Positions 1 through 6,886 of a stretch of 41,691 bases of DNA are shown one piece after another. The notes beneath the pieces were generated by a model. The model made no database searches, was not told where the DNA came from, and was given only the letters and a program-made list of their open reading frames with translations. How positions within the stretch are numbered: position 1 is the first letter of the stretch; the number at the start of each line of letters is the position of its first letter. Origin of the DNA: Aquibacillus sediminis (lineage in GTDB: Bacteria > Bacillota > Bacilli > Bacillales > Amphibacillaceae); the NCBI RefSeq assembly GCF_005870085.1, contig NZ_SZNM01000031.1, positions 1 to 41,691 on the forward strand. The letters are read 5' to 3'. A program made the translations under genes and the position numbers.

Positions 1-359
1 GTCTGGGCCGTGTCTCAGTCCCAGTGTGGCCGATCACCCTCTCAGGTCGGCTACGCATCGTTGCCTTGGTAGGCCATTACCCTACCAACTAGCTAATGCG
101 CCGCGGGCCCATCTGTAAGTGATAGCAAAAGCCATCTTTCAACTTTCATTCATGCGAATAAAAGTATTATCTAGTATTAGCTCACGTTTCCGCGAGTTAT
201 CCCAATCTTACAGGCAGGTTGCCCACGTGTTACTCACCCGTCCGCCGCTCGTTCCACAAAAATCCCCCCGAAGGGATCTTTTTGCTTCCCGCGCTCGACT
301 TGCATGTATTAGGCACGCCGCCAGCGTTCGTCCTGAGCCAAGATCAAACTCTCCATAAA
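1..359 (-). rRNA. 16S ribosomal RNA, 5' part (cut by window edge)
   Basis: Read on the minus strand, the segment begins near 359 with GAGAGTTTGATCCTGGCTC, the universal 5' end of bacterial 16S rRNA. It continues through GGCGGCGTGCCTAATACATG and GACGGGTGAGTAACACGTG and reaches CACTGGGACTGAGACACGG at the window edge. These are helices H1 to about H12 in the correct order. Only the first 359 or so bases are present; the rest of the operon lies to the left. The variable V1/V2 segments look like halophilic Bacillaceae, but no alignment was made, so the genus is uncertain. Any open reading frame drawn through this segment is an artefact. Confidence 0.98.
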
Positions 360-518
360 GTAATGAGCTTGCTTGCTCGTTTCAAAAACTAGCTTTAAAA
401 ATTGATTCAGGGTAGTCTGTTTCAAATAATTGAAACGTCTTACCTGATCTGTTTCATACTGGTTGTTTTGTTCAGTTTTCAAAGATCAAATCGGCGTCGT
501 TTTTTTGACGACTAAAGA

Positions 519-547
519 AGTATATCACATTGTTGTTAAATTGTCAA
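519..547 (-). promoter_or_regulatory. rRNA operon promoter, start-proximal
   Basis: On the minus strand TTGACA (547-542) is followed by exactly 17 bases and TATACT (524-519). It is the best-matching promoter in the leader and lies about 160 bases before the 16S start, as expected for the inner promoter of a Bacillus-type rrn operon. Confidence 0.85.
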
Positions 548-600
548 CAACTTTTTGATTCAATATTTGTTTTGTTCTTGTCGTTTAAAGCGACTCTAAT

Positions 601-630
601 AATATACCATACTACAAAACTTAAAGTCAA
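601..630 (-). promoter_or_regulatory. rRNA operon promoter, middle
   Basis: On the minus strand TTGACT (630-625), an 18-base spacer and TATATT (606-601). It lies about 80 bases upstream of the inner promoter, in the tandem arrangement typical of rrn operons of Bacillus relatives. Confidence 0.65.
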
Positions 631-682
631 CAATTTTTTGAAGTTGTTTCGCTGTGTTCGTCTCTCTTGATGAGAGATTTAT

Positions 683-711
683 AATATACCATGATTCATA
701 AACTTAATCAA
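683..711 (-). promoter_or_regulatory. possible third rRNA operon promoter
   Basis: On the minus strand TTGATT (711-706), a 17-base spacer and TATATT (688-683). The bases before this -10 box (ATCATGG) resemble those of the middle promoter (AGTATGG), so the two may be duplicates. It is weaker than the other two, and its activity is an inference. Confidence 0.45.
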
Positions 712-1119
712 TGAAATATAGCTTACCATTTTTTACCAATTAGAACTGACGGGACGAGCACAAAGAAACTAACAGCAAATTCCCTTTATATCTATTGTAA
801 TAGATCGATAGTTACCTAGTTTCCTCTTATTTAATTACCATCTCATCCACCCCATTAGAAGATATCACTTAAAATCTATCCAAAATTATCTAGCTGACAC
901 TAAAAAGGACACCCCCCCTATTCAGCAACAGTTATAATTTAATGGAACAAAACCAAAACTTTTTTCATATATAGTCGGACTTATTAGTCGATCTGTCTTC
1001 AACTATCACACATACTAATGAACCATTTTTCACAAACATCACTTGTCTCTAACTTTTCGCTCATCCTCCACCTTAACTTTGCTCATTTTATCTCTTGCTG
1101 CTTTAAAAACACATTAAAA

Positions 1120-1293
1120 ATACTGATAACCAACGACAATAATGGCGAACATGTCAGCACTGGTAAATATAATGTCACCACTACAGTAATTATAAGCGAA
1201 CTAAACGATCTAGAGGCTGACAATTTGGATGCTAACTCAACTTTAACAGTACCCGAACAAAACTCAGAAGACAGCGAAGAGGCAAAAAATTAA
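1120..1293 (+). pseudogene. gene remnant with FlgD/BsuPI-like strand motif
   Basis: The frame ending at TAA 1291-1293 contains NDNNGEHVSTGKYNVTTTV followed by an acidic tail. The pattern D-x-x-G-x-x-V-x-x-G-x-Y-x-V is typical of FlgD/BsuPI immunoglobulin-like domains. No start codon or ribosome binding site supports a complete gene; the upstream part of the frame (from 1018) reads as noncoding. A Gmad2-domain remnant starts about 200 bases downstream, and the two domains do occur together in Bacillus proteins, so both may derive from one gene split by the repeat at 1319-1456. This is an inference from short matches. Confidence 0.35.
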
Positions 1294-1318
1294 AGAAAAC
1301 ACTGCATTTCGTGATATA

Positions 1319-1456
1319 AAGTGAAACTTCACTCTGTGGGAGTTTTTGTTCTTCCCCCCCACTGGTTAGTTGAAACAATTTGGGTGTTAGCGTCCGTTTT
1401 CTCACACATAAACATTGCCGTGTCATATCATGTTTTGAAGCGGGAGTCTTACGGAC
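1319..1456 (+). repeat. 138-bp repeat, copy A (partner at 6038-6189)
   Basis: The left end carries AGTGAAACTTCACT, a short hairpin, followed by CTGTGGGAG. The right end is a 25-base block (1432-1456) beginning GTTTTGAAGCGG and ending TTACGGAC. The same two ends occur in the opposite orientation at 6038-6189, with a different middle. Small end hairpins around a variable core suggest a transposon-derived noncoding element (IS200/IS605-like ends are one possibility). No transposase is encoded. Confidence 0.6.
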
Positions 1457-1499
1457 GGCTGCACCAGGATGAAAGCAGAAAAATCTATTAATGAACAGG

Positions 1500-1717
1500 T
1501 GAAGAAAGAGTATTCGAAGCCTCTTATACTATGGCGTAAAAATCGAAACTGAAGTAGAAAGTTGATACTACTGCATCTGCATGGTCGCCATTCACCATCA
1601 ACCTACCAGCTACAAATGGAGAACCAATCACAATACTTATATGAATTAAGTGCAAAAGATAGCTCCAAGACAAAGGTTGTAGCATTGGAATTGGTGAAAA
1701 TAGGTGAACGGAGCTAA
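1500..1717 (+). pseudogene. Gmad2-domain protein remnant
   Basis: Two reading frames together spell a Gmad2-like domain (a bacterial Ig-like domain found in germination and BsuPI-linked proteins). VFEASYTM is encoded near 1510-1540, then stop codons interrupt. TTASAWSPFTINLPATNGEP resumes from 1567, and after a frame change YLYELSAKDSSKTKVVALEL runs to a TAA at 1715-1717. The conserved pattern VFEA...TTASA-W-PF-I-LP...LYE-SAKD-SK is retained, but at least two stops and one frameshift make a functional protein impossible. Confidence 0.55.
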
Positions 1718-1800
1718 TTACTTAAAGCTTTTCTCCTTATACAACGGCAAACGAAATAATATACCAACCGCTGTCAATTGGTATGCTATTTGCTTGGTCA

Positions 1801-2012
1801 GGACATGGGGACAGGTTGAGGCCACTGAAAAAGTCTACTCAAAGGAAAAAAGGAGGTAACCTCTTACTATATATAGGTGGTCATCTTCTTTTAAACTCCT
1901 GTATGTTGATTAAGTTCATGGTGTTTTTTCGAAAAAGACAGTTCTTCAGTGGCCTCGGACAGGTTTGTTGTCCCACTCTAACTTGGGACAAGTGCCCTGT
2001 CCCCATGTCCCA
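1801..2012. repeat. GGGACA-type palindromic repeat, interrupted by a MITE
   Basis: The outer parts read GGACATGGGGACAGGTT (1801-1817) and TTTGTTGTCCCA, then a partner unit from TGGGACA (1984-1990) to TGTCCCA (2006-2012). Removing 1818-1965 restores an exact family copy. It lies just before the carD promoter. Confidence 0.8.
1818..1956. mobile_element. 139-bp MITE inserted in a GGGACA repeat
   Basis: Terminal inverted repeats GAGGCCACTGAA (1818-1829) and TTCAGTGGCCTC (1945-1956) are perfect over 12 bases, with weaker matching further in. The flanks are identical 9-bp direct repeats, GGACAGGTT at 1809-1817 and 1957-1965, as expected for a target-site duplication. The interior has no gene. A 9-bp duplication suits an IS4-like transposase acting in trans; that assignment is an inference. 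A decayed relative begins at 9487. Confidence 0.75.
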
Positions 2013-2016
2013 CCAA

Positions 2017-2056
2017 AGTCAACTTTGTTGACATTATTTTGAATTTAGACTATTAT
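2017..2056 (+). promoter_or_regulatory. carD-like gene promoter with overlapping dyad operator
   Basis: TTGACA (2028-2033), a 17-base spacer and TATTAT (2051-2056) form a near-ideal sigma-A promoter. The dyad AGTCAA-CTTTG-TTGACA (2017-2033) covers the -35 box. A dyad of the same half-sites and spacing covers the -35 box of the convergent marR-like gene (3209-3225), so the MarR protein probably binds both sites. Confidence 0.7.
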
Positions 2057-2090
2057 AAAAATAGTGACAATAACTTTTGGGAGTGAGCAA

Positions 2091-2600
2091 ATGTTTACTA
2101 TTGGGGATTTGGTTATCTATTCATCGCACGGCATTTGCAAGATTGATGATATTTGTGACAAAACTATTTTTGGAACGACAAAAAAGTATTATGTCTTACA
2201 CCCAATGGAGGATGATCATCAATTAACAATTAGTACTCCTGTTAATAATGACAAAGTAATGATGCTAGAACTTATCGATAGAGAAGAGGCACAGCAGATC
2301 CTTGATTCTTTTCATCATCCAGGTGTCGAGTGGAATACGAATCACCATGAGCGTTTCCAGCAGTATTCTACTATTATTAAAACAGGGGATCGAAAAGAGA
2401 TTGCAAAAGTAATCAATACATTAATACGGAAGAAAATAGAAGCGGAGCGTAACGAACGAAAATTCTATGAACGAGAAAGTGGTATGTTGAAGGAAACGAA
2501 ACAGATTCTATTTGAAGAATTAGCCATTTCCTTAGACACGACATTTGAAAAAATCAATGAAATGGTTTTACGTTCACTAAAAGAAGCTGAATTAGTCTAA
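2091..2600 (+). CDS. CarD/CdnL-family transcriptional regulator
   Basis: Predicted 169-residue cytoplasmic regulator of the CarD_CdnL_TRCF family, which binds the RNA polymerase beta subunit and affects open-complex stability. The N-terminal MFTIGDLVIYSSHGICKI is the typical Tudor-like RNAP-interaction start (FxxGDxVVYPxHGVG). The C-terminal half (about residues 75-165) is helical and charged, like the CarD DNA-binding domain. The start at ATG 2091 is chosen because GGGAGTGA (2079-2086) sits 4 bases upstream and the protein then begins with the family motif; an in-frame GTG at 2064 lies too close to the -10 box to be used. A sigma-A promoter at 2028-2056 and a terminator at 2608-2641 make it a single-gene unit. 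Confidence 0.88.
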   Translation: MFTIGDLVIYSSHGICKIDDICDKTIFGTTKKYYVLHPMEDDHQLTISTPVNNDKVMMLELIDREEAQQILDSFHHPGVEWNTNHHERFQQYSTIIKTGDRKEIAKVINTLIRKKIEAERNERKFYERESGMLKETKQILFEELAISLDTTFEKINEMVLRSLKEAELV

Positions 2601-2603
2601 TAA

Positions 2604-2642
2604 AAGACCTTACTGAATATTACAATCAGTAAGGCCTTTTTG
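2604..2642 (+). terminator. Intrinsic terminator of the carD-like gene
   Basis: CCTTACTGA (608-616 of the third kilobase, i.e. 2608-2616) pairs with TCAGTAAGG (2626-2634) across a 9-base loop, followed by a T run at 2637-2641. It lies directly after the stop codon. Confidence 0.85.
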
Positions 2643-2717
2643 TGTTCCTCCTATTAGTAATAGAAACTATATGTTTTAACGTTACCCGCATTTTTCTTCA
2701 CATTCGTTACCATTCCC

Positions 2718-3155
2718 CTATTTAAGTCCCCAGTCCAATTTAAGAATATGTTTCAGAGTAAGCAATTGTTCTTCCCCTATATGCTCAGCAATTTTTTTCT
2801 CTATTGTTGCTTTTTGAACCTGATTTTTTTCATAACAGGATTCCCCTAATGCAGTTAAACGGATACATTTCTCTTTCTTATTGTTCTCTACATTCTGAAC
2901 TTCAACCAGTCCTTTTGTCTCTAACTTCTTTATAAACTTATGGATTGCCTGCCGAGAAATATCTACATTTTTAGCCACATACGAAAACGTTGGTTGCTTT
3001 TTATAAATCCTAGCCATGATGTACCATTCAGAATTCGTTATATAAATCTCGCTCTCATCATTCCACGTTTTCTCAGAAATTCTTCGCAGTATATTGTGCC
3101 GCTCACTAATTAAATCTATCAAATCTAAACGCTCGAACTCAGTGTTTCGCTCCAA
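2718..3155 (-). CDS. MarR-family transcriptional regulator
   Basis: Winged-helix DNA-binding repressor of about 145 residues. The segment YVAKNVDISRQAIHKFIKKL is a typical MarR recognition helix region, followed by wing residues GLVEVQNVENNKKEKCIRLT and a C-terminal dimerisation helix. Start: TTG at 3155 is preferred because GAGGGG ends 7 bases upstream; GTG at 3164 overlaps that Shine-Dalgarno. Its promoter (TTGACA 3214-3209, 17-base spacer, TATATT 3191-3186, minus strand) is overlapped by the dyad TGTCAA-N5-TTGACA, consistent with autorepression. The matching dyad at the carD-like promoter suggests a two-gene regulatory module. The ligand is unknown. Confidence 0.85.
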   Translation of the reverse strand: MERNTEFERLDLIDLISERHNILRRISEKTWNDESEIYITNSEWYIMARIYKKQPTFSYVAKNVDISRQAIHKFIKKLETKGLVEVQNVENNKKEKCIRLTALGESCYEKNQVQKATIEKKIAEHIGEEQLLTLKHILKLDWGLK

Positions 3156-3185
3156 ACGATTCACCCCTCTTCATCTTCGCTACCT

Positions 3186-3225
3186 AATATACCTCCCCTC
3201 CAACCAGATGTCAATTTAGTTGACA
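3186..3225 (-). promoter_or_regulatory. marR-like promoter and probable MarR operator
   Basis: Minus-strand -35 TTGACA (3214-3209), a 17-base spacer and -10 TATATT (3191-3186). The 17-bp dyad at 3209-3225 (TGTCAA, 5 bases, TTGACA) covers the -35 box. It matches the dyad at 2017-2033 in 11 of the 12 half-site bases, with the same 5-base spacing. Confidence 0.7.
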
Positions 3226-3229
3226 TAAC

Positions 3230-3340
3230 TGGGACATGGGGACAGGTTTGTTGTCCCACTTTCGTCACCTTTCGCTAAGCCTTGTCACCTCTACATTTTC
3301 TAACACATTACTGGGACAAGGTCCCTGTCCCCTTGTCCCA
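3230..3340. repeat. GGGACA-type repeats, two units
   Basis: Unit 1 runs from TGGGACA (3230) to TGTCCCA (3258) and contains GGACAGGTTTGTTG. Unit 2 (3312-3340) reads TGGGACAAGGTCCCTGTCC and ends CTTGTCCCA. The 53 bases between them look unique. They lie upstream of the marR-like promoter. Confidence 0.85.
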
Positions 3341-3440
3341 AAAGGTTGACTTTTCCGGGTATATAGTTTAATGTATTTAATGTGTTCAATTTTAATTAAA
3401 CAAATTAAACAAAAGAATTGATCAGATGTTGGTAATGTCT

Positions 3441-3780
3441 ATAAACTACAATCAATTGAGCAATCTATCGTTATGGATGGCGTTACTCCTTCTGTTGGTC
3501 GGGATTATGCTAAACAAGATTTTTTACGCAATTTCATCACATTTATCATTAAAAAGTTAAACATGAACACTATCACATCACCAAGCGCTCTGAACAGGCA
3601 GAACCTATTTTAGAAGATATAACATGTCACACAACCGATCAACATCCAACAGAAGTAGCCATGAAAAAGCTTGCTCTTATAAAAGATTCCGACCAAAATT
3701 TTAATTGGGCACTCAATCATTCGTGTGAAATGGAATCTAGGAAAATGGTTGACTATTACCTAAAACACCTAAAGAAAAGG
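3441..3780 (+). pseudogene. unidentified gene remnant
   Basis: Two open stretches in different frames look protein-like but cannot form one gene. The first reads QSIVMDGVTPSVGRDYAKQD and ends in FITFIIKKLNM; the second reads HEHYHITKRSEQAEPILEDI and continues to MVDYYLKHLKKR near 3778. A frame change near 3560 breaks the reading. The hydrolase gene follows 11 bases after, and its ribosome binding site (AAAGGAGA) lies at the end of the remnant, so the lost gene was probably cotranscribed with it. I do not recognise the family. Confidence 0.4.
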
Positions 3781-3790
3781 AGACATAGCA

Positions 3791-4444
3791 ATGGACAAAC
3801 AAAATACGGCATTGGTGCTCATTGATCTTCAAAAGGAAAGTAATTTTGGACTTGAGATGAAACAGGTCGAGTCAAATGCGAAAACACTCATTAACGGATT
3901 CAGAGAACAAAACATGCCTATTATTTACACGCGACAAATCAATCGTGCGGATCGTGTTGGCCTATCATTAGGCGAACCGTTAAATGACGATGGCACCCCA
4001 TACTACTATAATGATGCCAACGGTAGCATCGAAATTTTAGACAGCATTAAACCTCAAGAAGGGGACGTCGTCATTGATAAATATCGTTGGAGTGCTTTTC
4101 ATGAAACAAGTCTAGACCTCACACTAAGAAGTTTGAATGTAAAAAATGTTGTCATTGGTGGGGTTGTGACAGATGGTTGCCTGTTAACTTCTGTTTTTGA
4201 TGCTTATTTCAGAGATTACAATATTCACCTTGTCAAAGATATATGTGGAGCTTCTAACGAAGGATCTCATATGGCATCCCTTATGATGATGGCAAACTGG
4301 ATTTATAACATAAAAATGTATGATACAACGAATATCCTCCAACGCATTAATGGAAAAGACTACCATGCATGGGAACCAGAACAAGTAGATTCCTTACAAT
4401 TCACTCCAGAAAATATGCGTGAGGTATTTAAAAAAATAAACTAA
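3791..4444 (+). CDS. Isochorismatase-family cysteine hydrolase
   Basis: A 217-residue alpha/beta hydrolase of the isochorismatase/nicotinamidase superfamily. The catalytic triad is visible: Asp12 in LVLIDLQ, Lys97 in DKYRWSAF and Cys130 in VTDGCLLTS, with the cis-peptide motif GGVVTD just before the cysteine. Members cleave C-N or vinyl-ether bonds in nicotinamide, N-carbamoylsarcosine, ureidoacrylate, isochorismate and others; the sequence alone does not show which. It lies 18 bases upstream of a betaine-binding lipoprotein gene, with which it appears cotranscribed, so a quaternary or N-methylated amine derivative is a reasonable guess. AAAGGAGA precedes the ATG by 7 bases. Confidence 0.85.
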   Translation: MDKQNTALVLIDLQKESNFGLEMKQVESNAKTLINGFREQNMPIIYTRQINRADRVGLSLGEPLNDDGTPYYYNDANGSIEILDSIKPQEGDVVIDKYRWSAFHETSLDLTLRSLNVKNVVIGGVVTDGCLLTSVFDAYFRDYNIHLVKDICGASNEGSHMASLMMMANWIYNIKMYDTTNILQRINGKDYHAWEPEQVDSLQFTPENMREVFKKIN

Positions 4445-4462
4445 GAGAGGGAGAAATCTAAC

Positions 4463-5389
4463 ATGAAAAAGTTTTTATTATTATTTATTAGCGCAGCACT
4501 ACTAGCCCTTGTTGCTTGTGGCAATGGCGAAGAGAAAAATAATGATGCAACAGCAAATGAAACTGAAGATGCAACAAACGAAACGACTAATGAAGAAGCT
4601 AACGAAGAAAAAGGAACCATTGTGTTTGGACAAACACCTTGGTCAAGTACGGCCCCTCCTACACAAATTGCAAAACAAATTTTAGAAGAACAAGGTTATG
4701 AAATCGAAGTTCAACACGTATCCCAACCAATTATTTGGGATGGCATGAGTAATCAAGAAATTGATTTCTTCATGGATGCATGGTTACCATATACTGAAGC
4801 ACCAAGATGGGAAAAGTTCCAAGACGAGTTAGTAAAAGTTGCAACAAGTTATGAAAATGCTGAACTTGGATGGGCAGTACCATCCTATGTGGAAGAAGAC
4901 ACAATTGAAGAACTAAAAGCAAATGCAGACAAATACGATGGCGAAATCGTAACCATTTCGGAAGGTGCAGGAATTGTTGAGATTTCTACAGAAATGTTCG
5001 AAGGCGAAAACTTTGAAGAGAACGGCTTTAAATTAAGTCCTTCAAGTGAAGGTGCGATGATTTCCGTTGTACAAAGTAAAATTGACAATGAAGAGCCTGT
5101 TGTTTTCACACCGTGGAGACCACACTCTATCTTTGCACGTAACGACTTGAAATTCTTAGAAGGTCAGGATGAATACTTCCAAGCAGATAATGTGTATGTA
5201 TTGTCCTATGACGGAATCGAAGAAGCACATCCAGAAGCATATGAAATTTTATCAAACTGGAGCATCTCAATCGCTGAGTTAGAAGCGATGATTCTTGAAA
5301 ATGAAGAAAACGGTACATCCTTCGAAGATTTAGCAACAGAATGGATCGAAGACAACCGCGACAAAGTCGATCAAATGCTAGGAAAATAA
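4463..5389 (+). CDS. Glycine betaine-type ABC substrate-binding lipoprotein (OpuAC-like)
   Basis: A 308-residue extracytoplasmic receptor of the OpuAC/ProX type. The signal peptide MKKFLLLFISAALLALVAC has a lipobox (LVAC), so Cys19 would be lipidated. An acidic, Asn/Thr/Glu-rich linker spans residues 21-51. The mature domain contains TPWSSTAPPTQIAKQILEEQ and DFFMDAWLPYT, typical of the fold; several Trp residues (W58, W87, W95) could form the aromatic cage for a trimethylammonium group. No ATPase or permease gene is adjacent, so it is an orphan receptor that must use a transporter elsewhere. GAGAGGGAGA lies 9 bases before the ATG; a terminator follows at 5401-5433. Confidence 0.88.
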   Translation: MKKFLLLFISAALLALVACGNGEEKNNDATANETEDATNETTNEEANEEKGTIVFGQTPWSSTAPPTQIAKQILEEQGYEIEVQHVSQPIIWDGMSNQEIDFFMDAWLPYTEAPRWEKFQDELVKVATSYENAELGWAVPSYVEEDTIEELKANADKYDGEIVTISEGAGIVEISTEMFEGENFEENGFKLSPSSEGAMISVVQSKIDNEEPVVFTPWRPHSIFARNDLKFLEGQDEYFQADNVYVLSYDGIEEAHPEAYEILSNWSISIAELEAMILENEENGTSFEDLATEWIEDNRDKVDQMLGK

Positions 5390-5400
5390 TAAATTACAAA

Positions 5401-5433
5401 GAAGCAGAGGACTCCCCCTCTGCTTCTTTTTTT
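5401..5433 (+). terminator. Intrinsic terminator of the hydrolase/betaine-receptor unit
   Basis: GAAGCAGAGG (5401-5410) pairs perfectly with CCTCTGCTTC (5417-5426) across a 6-base loop, followed by seven Ts. Confidence 0.93.
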
Positions 5434-5445
5434 GCGGGACACGGG

Positions 5446-5506
5446 TGGGACACGGGGACAGGTTTGTTGTCCCAGCGCGGGACAACAAACCTGTCCCTCT
5501 GTCCCA
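5446..5506. repeat. GGGACA-type repeat, long inverted pair
   Basis: The left arm GGGACACGGGGACAGG... and right arm GGGACAACAAACCTGTCCC... form one long hairpin around AGCGC, with all 17 bases of GGACAGGTTTGTTGTCC paired. It lies between convergent genes, 8 bases after the GNAT stop codon. Confidence 0.9.
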
Positions 5507-5514
5507 AAATATTC

Positions 5515-6009
5515 TTATATCTCTTTATTCATCTTCACCATATTATACCAACATACTCCCCCATGCTCGGATTCAGAAATACCATGATTAGCAAAACCTA
5601 ATTTTTCATAAAATGGGATAAGATCTTGTTTACATGTTAGTGTTATACCTTGTCGTTCATTTTCCCTCACAAGTTTTTCTAGCCTGTCCATTAATATTCT
5701 AGCAATCCCTTGATTTCTTGCTTGTTTGGATACTACTAATCCTAAAACACTCTGAAATCCACCTTTACTCGGATTGGTCTCGATCTGCTCAAAAAGATCA
5801 TCTGTTATATATGGATTAGGAATGATTGGACCATTTACATAACCTATTACTTCCCCTTGTTGTTCTGCCACAATAAATGTATCAGGGATCATCTTCATTC
5901 TTTCCATAAGTGCTTGTTTAGTGGCAACTTCTTGTTTCGAAAAGCCCTCATTCTCTATTTTACAAATTTTTTCTAAATCTGTTTGCTGCACATTTCTCAA
6001 ATAGATCAA
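5515..6009 (-). CDS. GNAT-family N-acetyltransferase
   Basis: A 164-residue acetyl-CoA-dependent N-acetyltransferase of the GNAT fold. MIYLRNVQQTDLEKICKIEN is the usual strand-1/helix-1 start. FIVAEQQGEVIGYVNG is the beta-hairpin, and GLVVSKQARNQGIARILMD holds the acetyl-CoA pyrophosphate loop (Q/R-x-x-G-x-A: ARNQGIA). LIPFYEKLGFANHG is the conserved C-terminal FYEKLGF motif. The start is TTG at 6009 with AAAGGAGGG upstream. The closest look is to arylalkylamine or ribosomal-protein-type acetyltransferases; the substrate is unknown. The gene starts 29 bases from a copy of the 138-152 bp repeat, so it may have lost its original promoter. Confidence 0.88.
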   Translation of the reverse strand: MIYLRNVQQTDLEKICKIENEGFSKQEVATKQALMERMKMIPDTFIVAEQQGEVIGYVNGPIIPNPYITDDLFEQIETNPSKGGFQSVLGLVVSKQARNQGIARILMDRLEKLVRENERQGITLTCKQDLIPFYEKLGFANHGISESEHGGVCWYNMVKMNKEI

Positions 6010-6037
6010 TTAAGTCCCTCCTTTGTCCCGGTTAATT

Positions 6038-6189
6038 GTCCGTAAGACTCCCGCTTCAAAACTTCAAACGAGAGAAGATTTTAAAGCGGCAGTTAACTTT
6101 CGCTTTCACTCCGTTTAAGAGCCTGCGTGTCTCCACTTGTGGTATTAATACTGGCGTAGGAAGAGCCCCCACTGAGTGATGTTTCACTT
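6038..6189 (-). repeat. 152-bp repeat, copy B (inverted relative to 1319-1456)
   Basis: On the minus strand it begins with AGTGAAACATCACTCAGTGG and ends with the same 25-base block as copy A (6062-6038). The end hairpin is kept although its loop differs (AACA versus AACT). The middle differs between the copies. Confidence 0.6.
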
Positions 6190-6260
6190 AATCCACATAA
6201 CATTACGCTATTGCTCATTAAACTCTCACATTATTTGCAAACTTCCTTACCTGCAAACAA

Positions 6261-6377
6261 GAGACCCGAGCAATCATTTATCGGCAATCCTTCCTTTAAC
6301 ATTTCCTCGGCAATATTGCTGTTTCTTTTCACTATAATCTCCATAGTTCGGAAAATTCCTAATGAATTTTTCATTCT
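6261..6377 (-). pseudogene. C-terminal fragment of an Rpn/PD-(D/E)XK transposase-type protein
   Basis: Minus-strand translation gives FIRNFPNYGDYSEKK, then after a frameshift NIAEEMLKEGLPI, then after another MIARVS. The motif NIAxEMLxEGLxIxMIARVTKL also occurs at 36657-36824 and 41335-41600, where it is the C-terminal helical tail of Rpn-family (recombination-promoting nuclease) proteins. The nuclease domain is absent and two frameshifts are present. Confidence 0.55.
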
Positions 6378-6551
6378 TTAAATCATTAAATTACCCGCAG
6401 CAATCCATTCATTGTGCTCCTGTTCCATAACGATTGAACACCTTTCATCATTGTACTGTGAAGAGGTTACAATAAAGTATCTAATCGTTACCTGTCACCA
6501 ACCCGAATGATGTTCAACATCTATTATACAATTAAATTACGGTGCAAGCCA

Positions 6552-6617
6552 CGGGACAGAGGGACAGGTTTGTTGTCCCATCCATACGTGGGACAACAAA
6601 CCTGTCCCCGTGTCCCA
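6552..6617. repeat. GGGACA-type repeat, long inverted pair
   Basis: CGGGACAGAGGGACAGG continues to TGTCCCA, then a 9-base loop region, then TGGGACAACAAACCTGTCCC to TGTCCCA. The two arms pair over nearly their whole length. The 270 bases from here to the symporter gene hold no recognisable gene; several AT-rich -10-like boxes are present but none has a convincing -35. Confidence 0.88.
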
Positions 6618-6886
6618 TAATTTTGTCGTATTTTGACGAACAAGTGGACAGGATTCGGTTCAGGTTAAAATACGATTCTATAGAGGCATAAACGCTTGTA
6701 TAGGCTGTTTGATTCGTTTTTTGGCTCGTGTTACTCTTGTGAAGTTCGTATTTTAAAGACTATTTACCTACTAGCTTATTTCGTTACGATATGCTATACA
6801 TAGGCTCTTTTTTTAATCTTTATAAGCAATATGTTCGATAGAAATAAACTAGTAAAAATTATCACACAACAGGAGTGACTAAAAGA

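Noticed and set aside
119-358. Plus-strand reading frame across the first 360 bases
   Set aside because: It lies entirely within the antisense strand of 16S rRNA.
1018-1119. The N-terminal part of a 91-residue plus-strand frame
   Set aside because: No ribosome binding site and low-complexity hydrophobic translation; only the later segment looks protein-derived.
6618-6886. Possible riboswitch in the long leader of the sodium symporter gene
   Set aside because: I could not recognise any known aptamer core or a terminator/anti-terminator pair in it.
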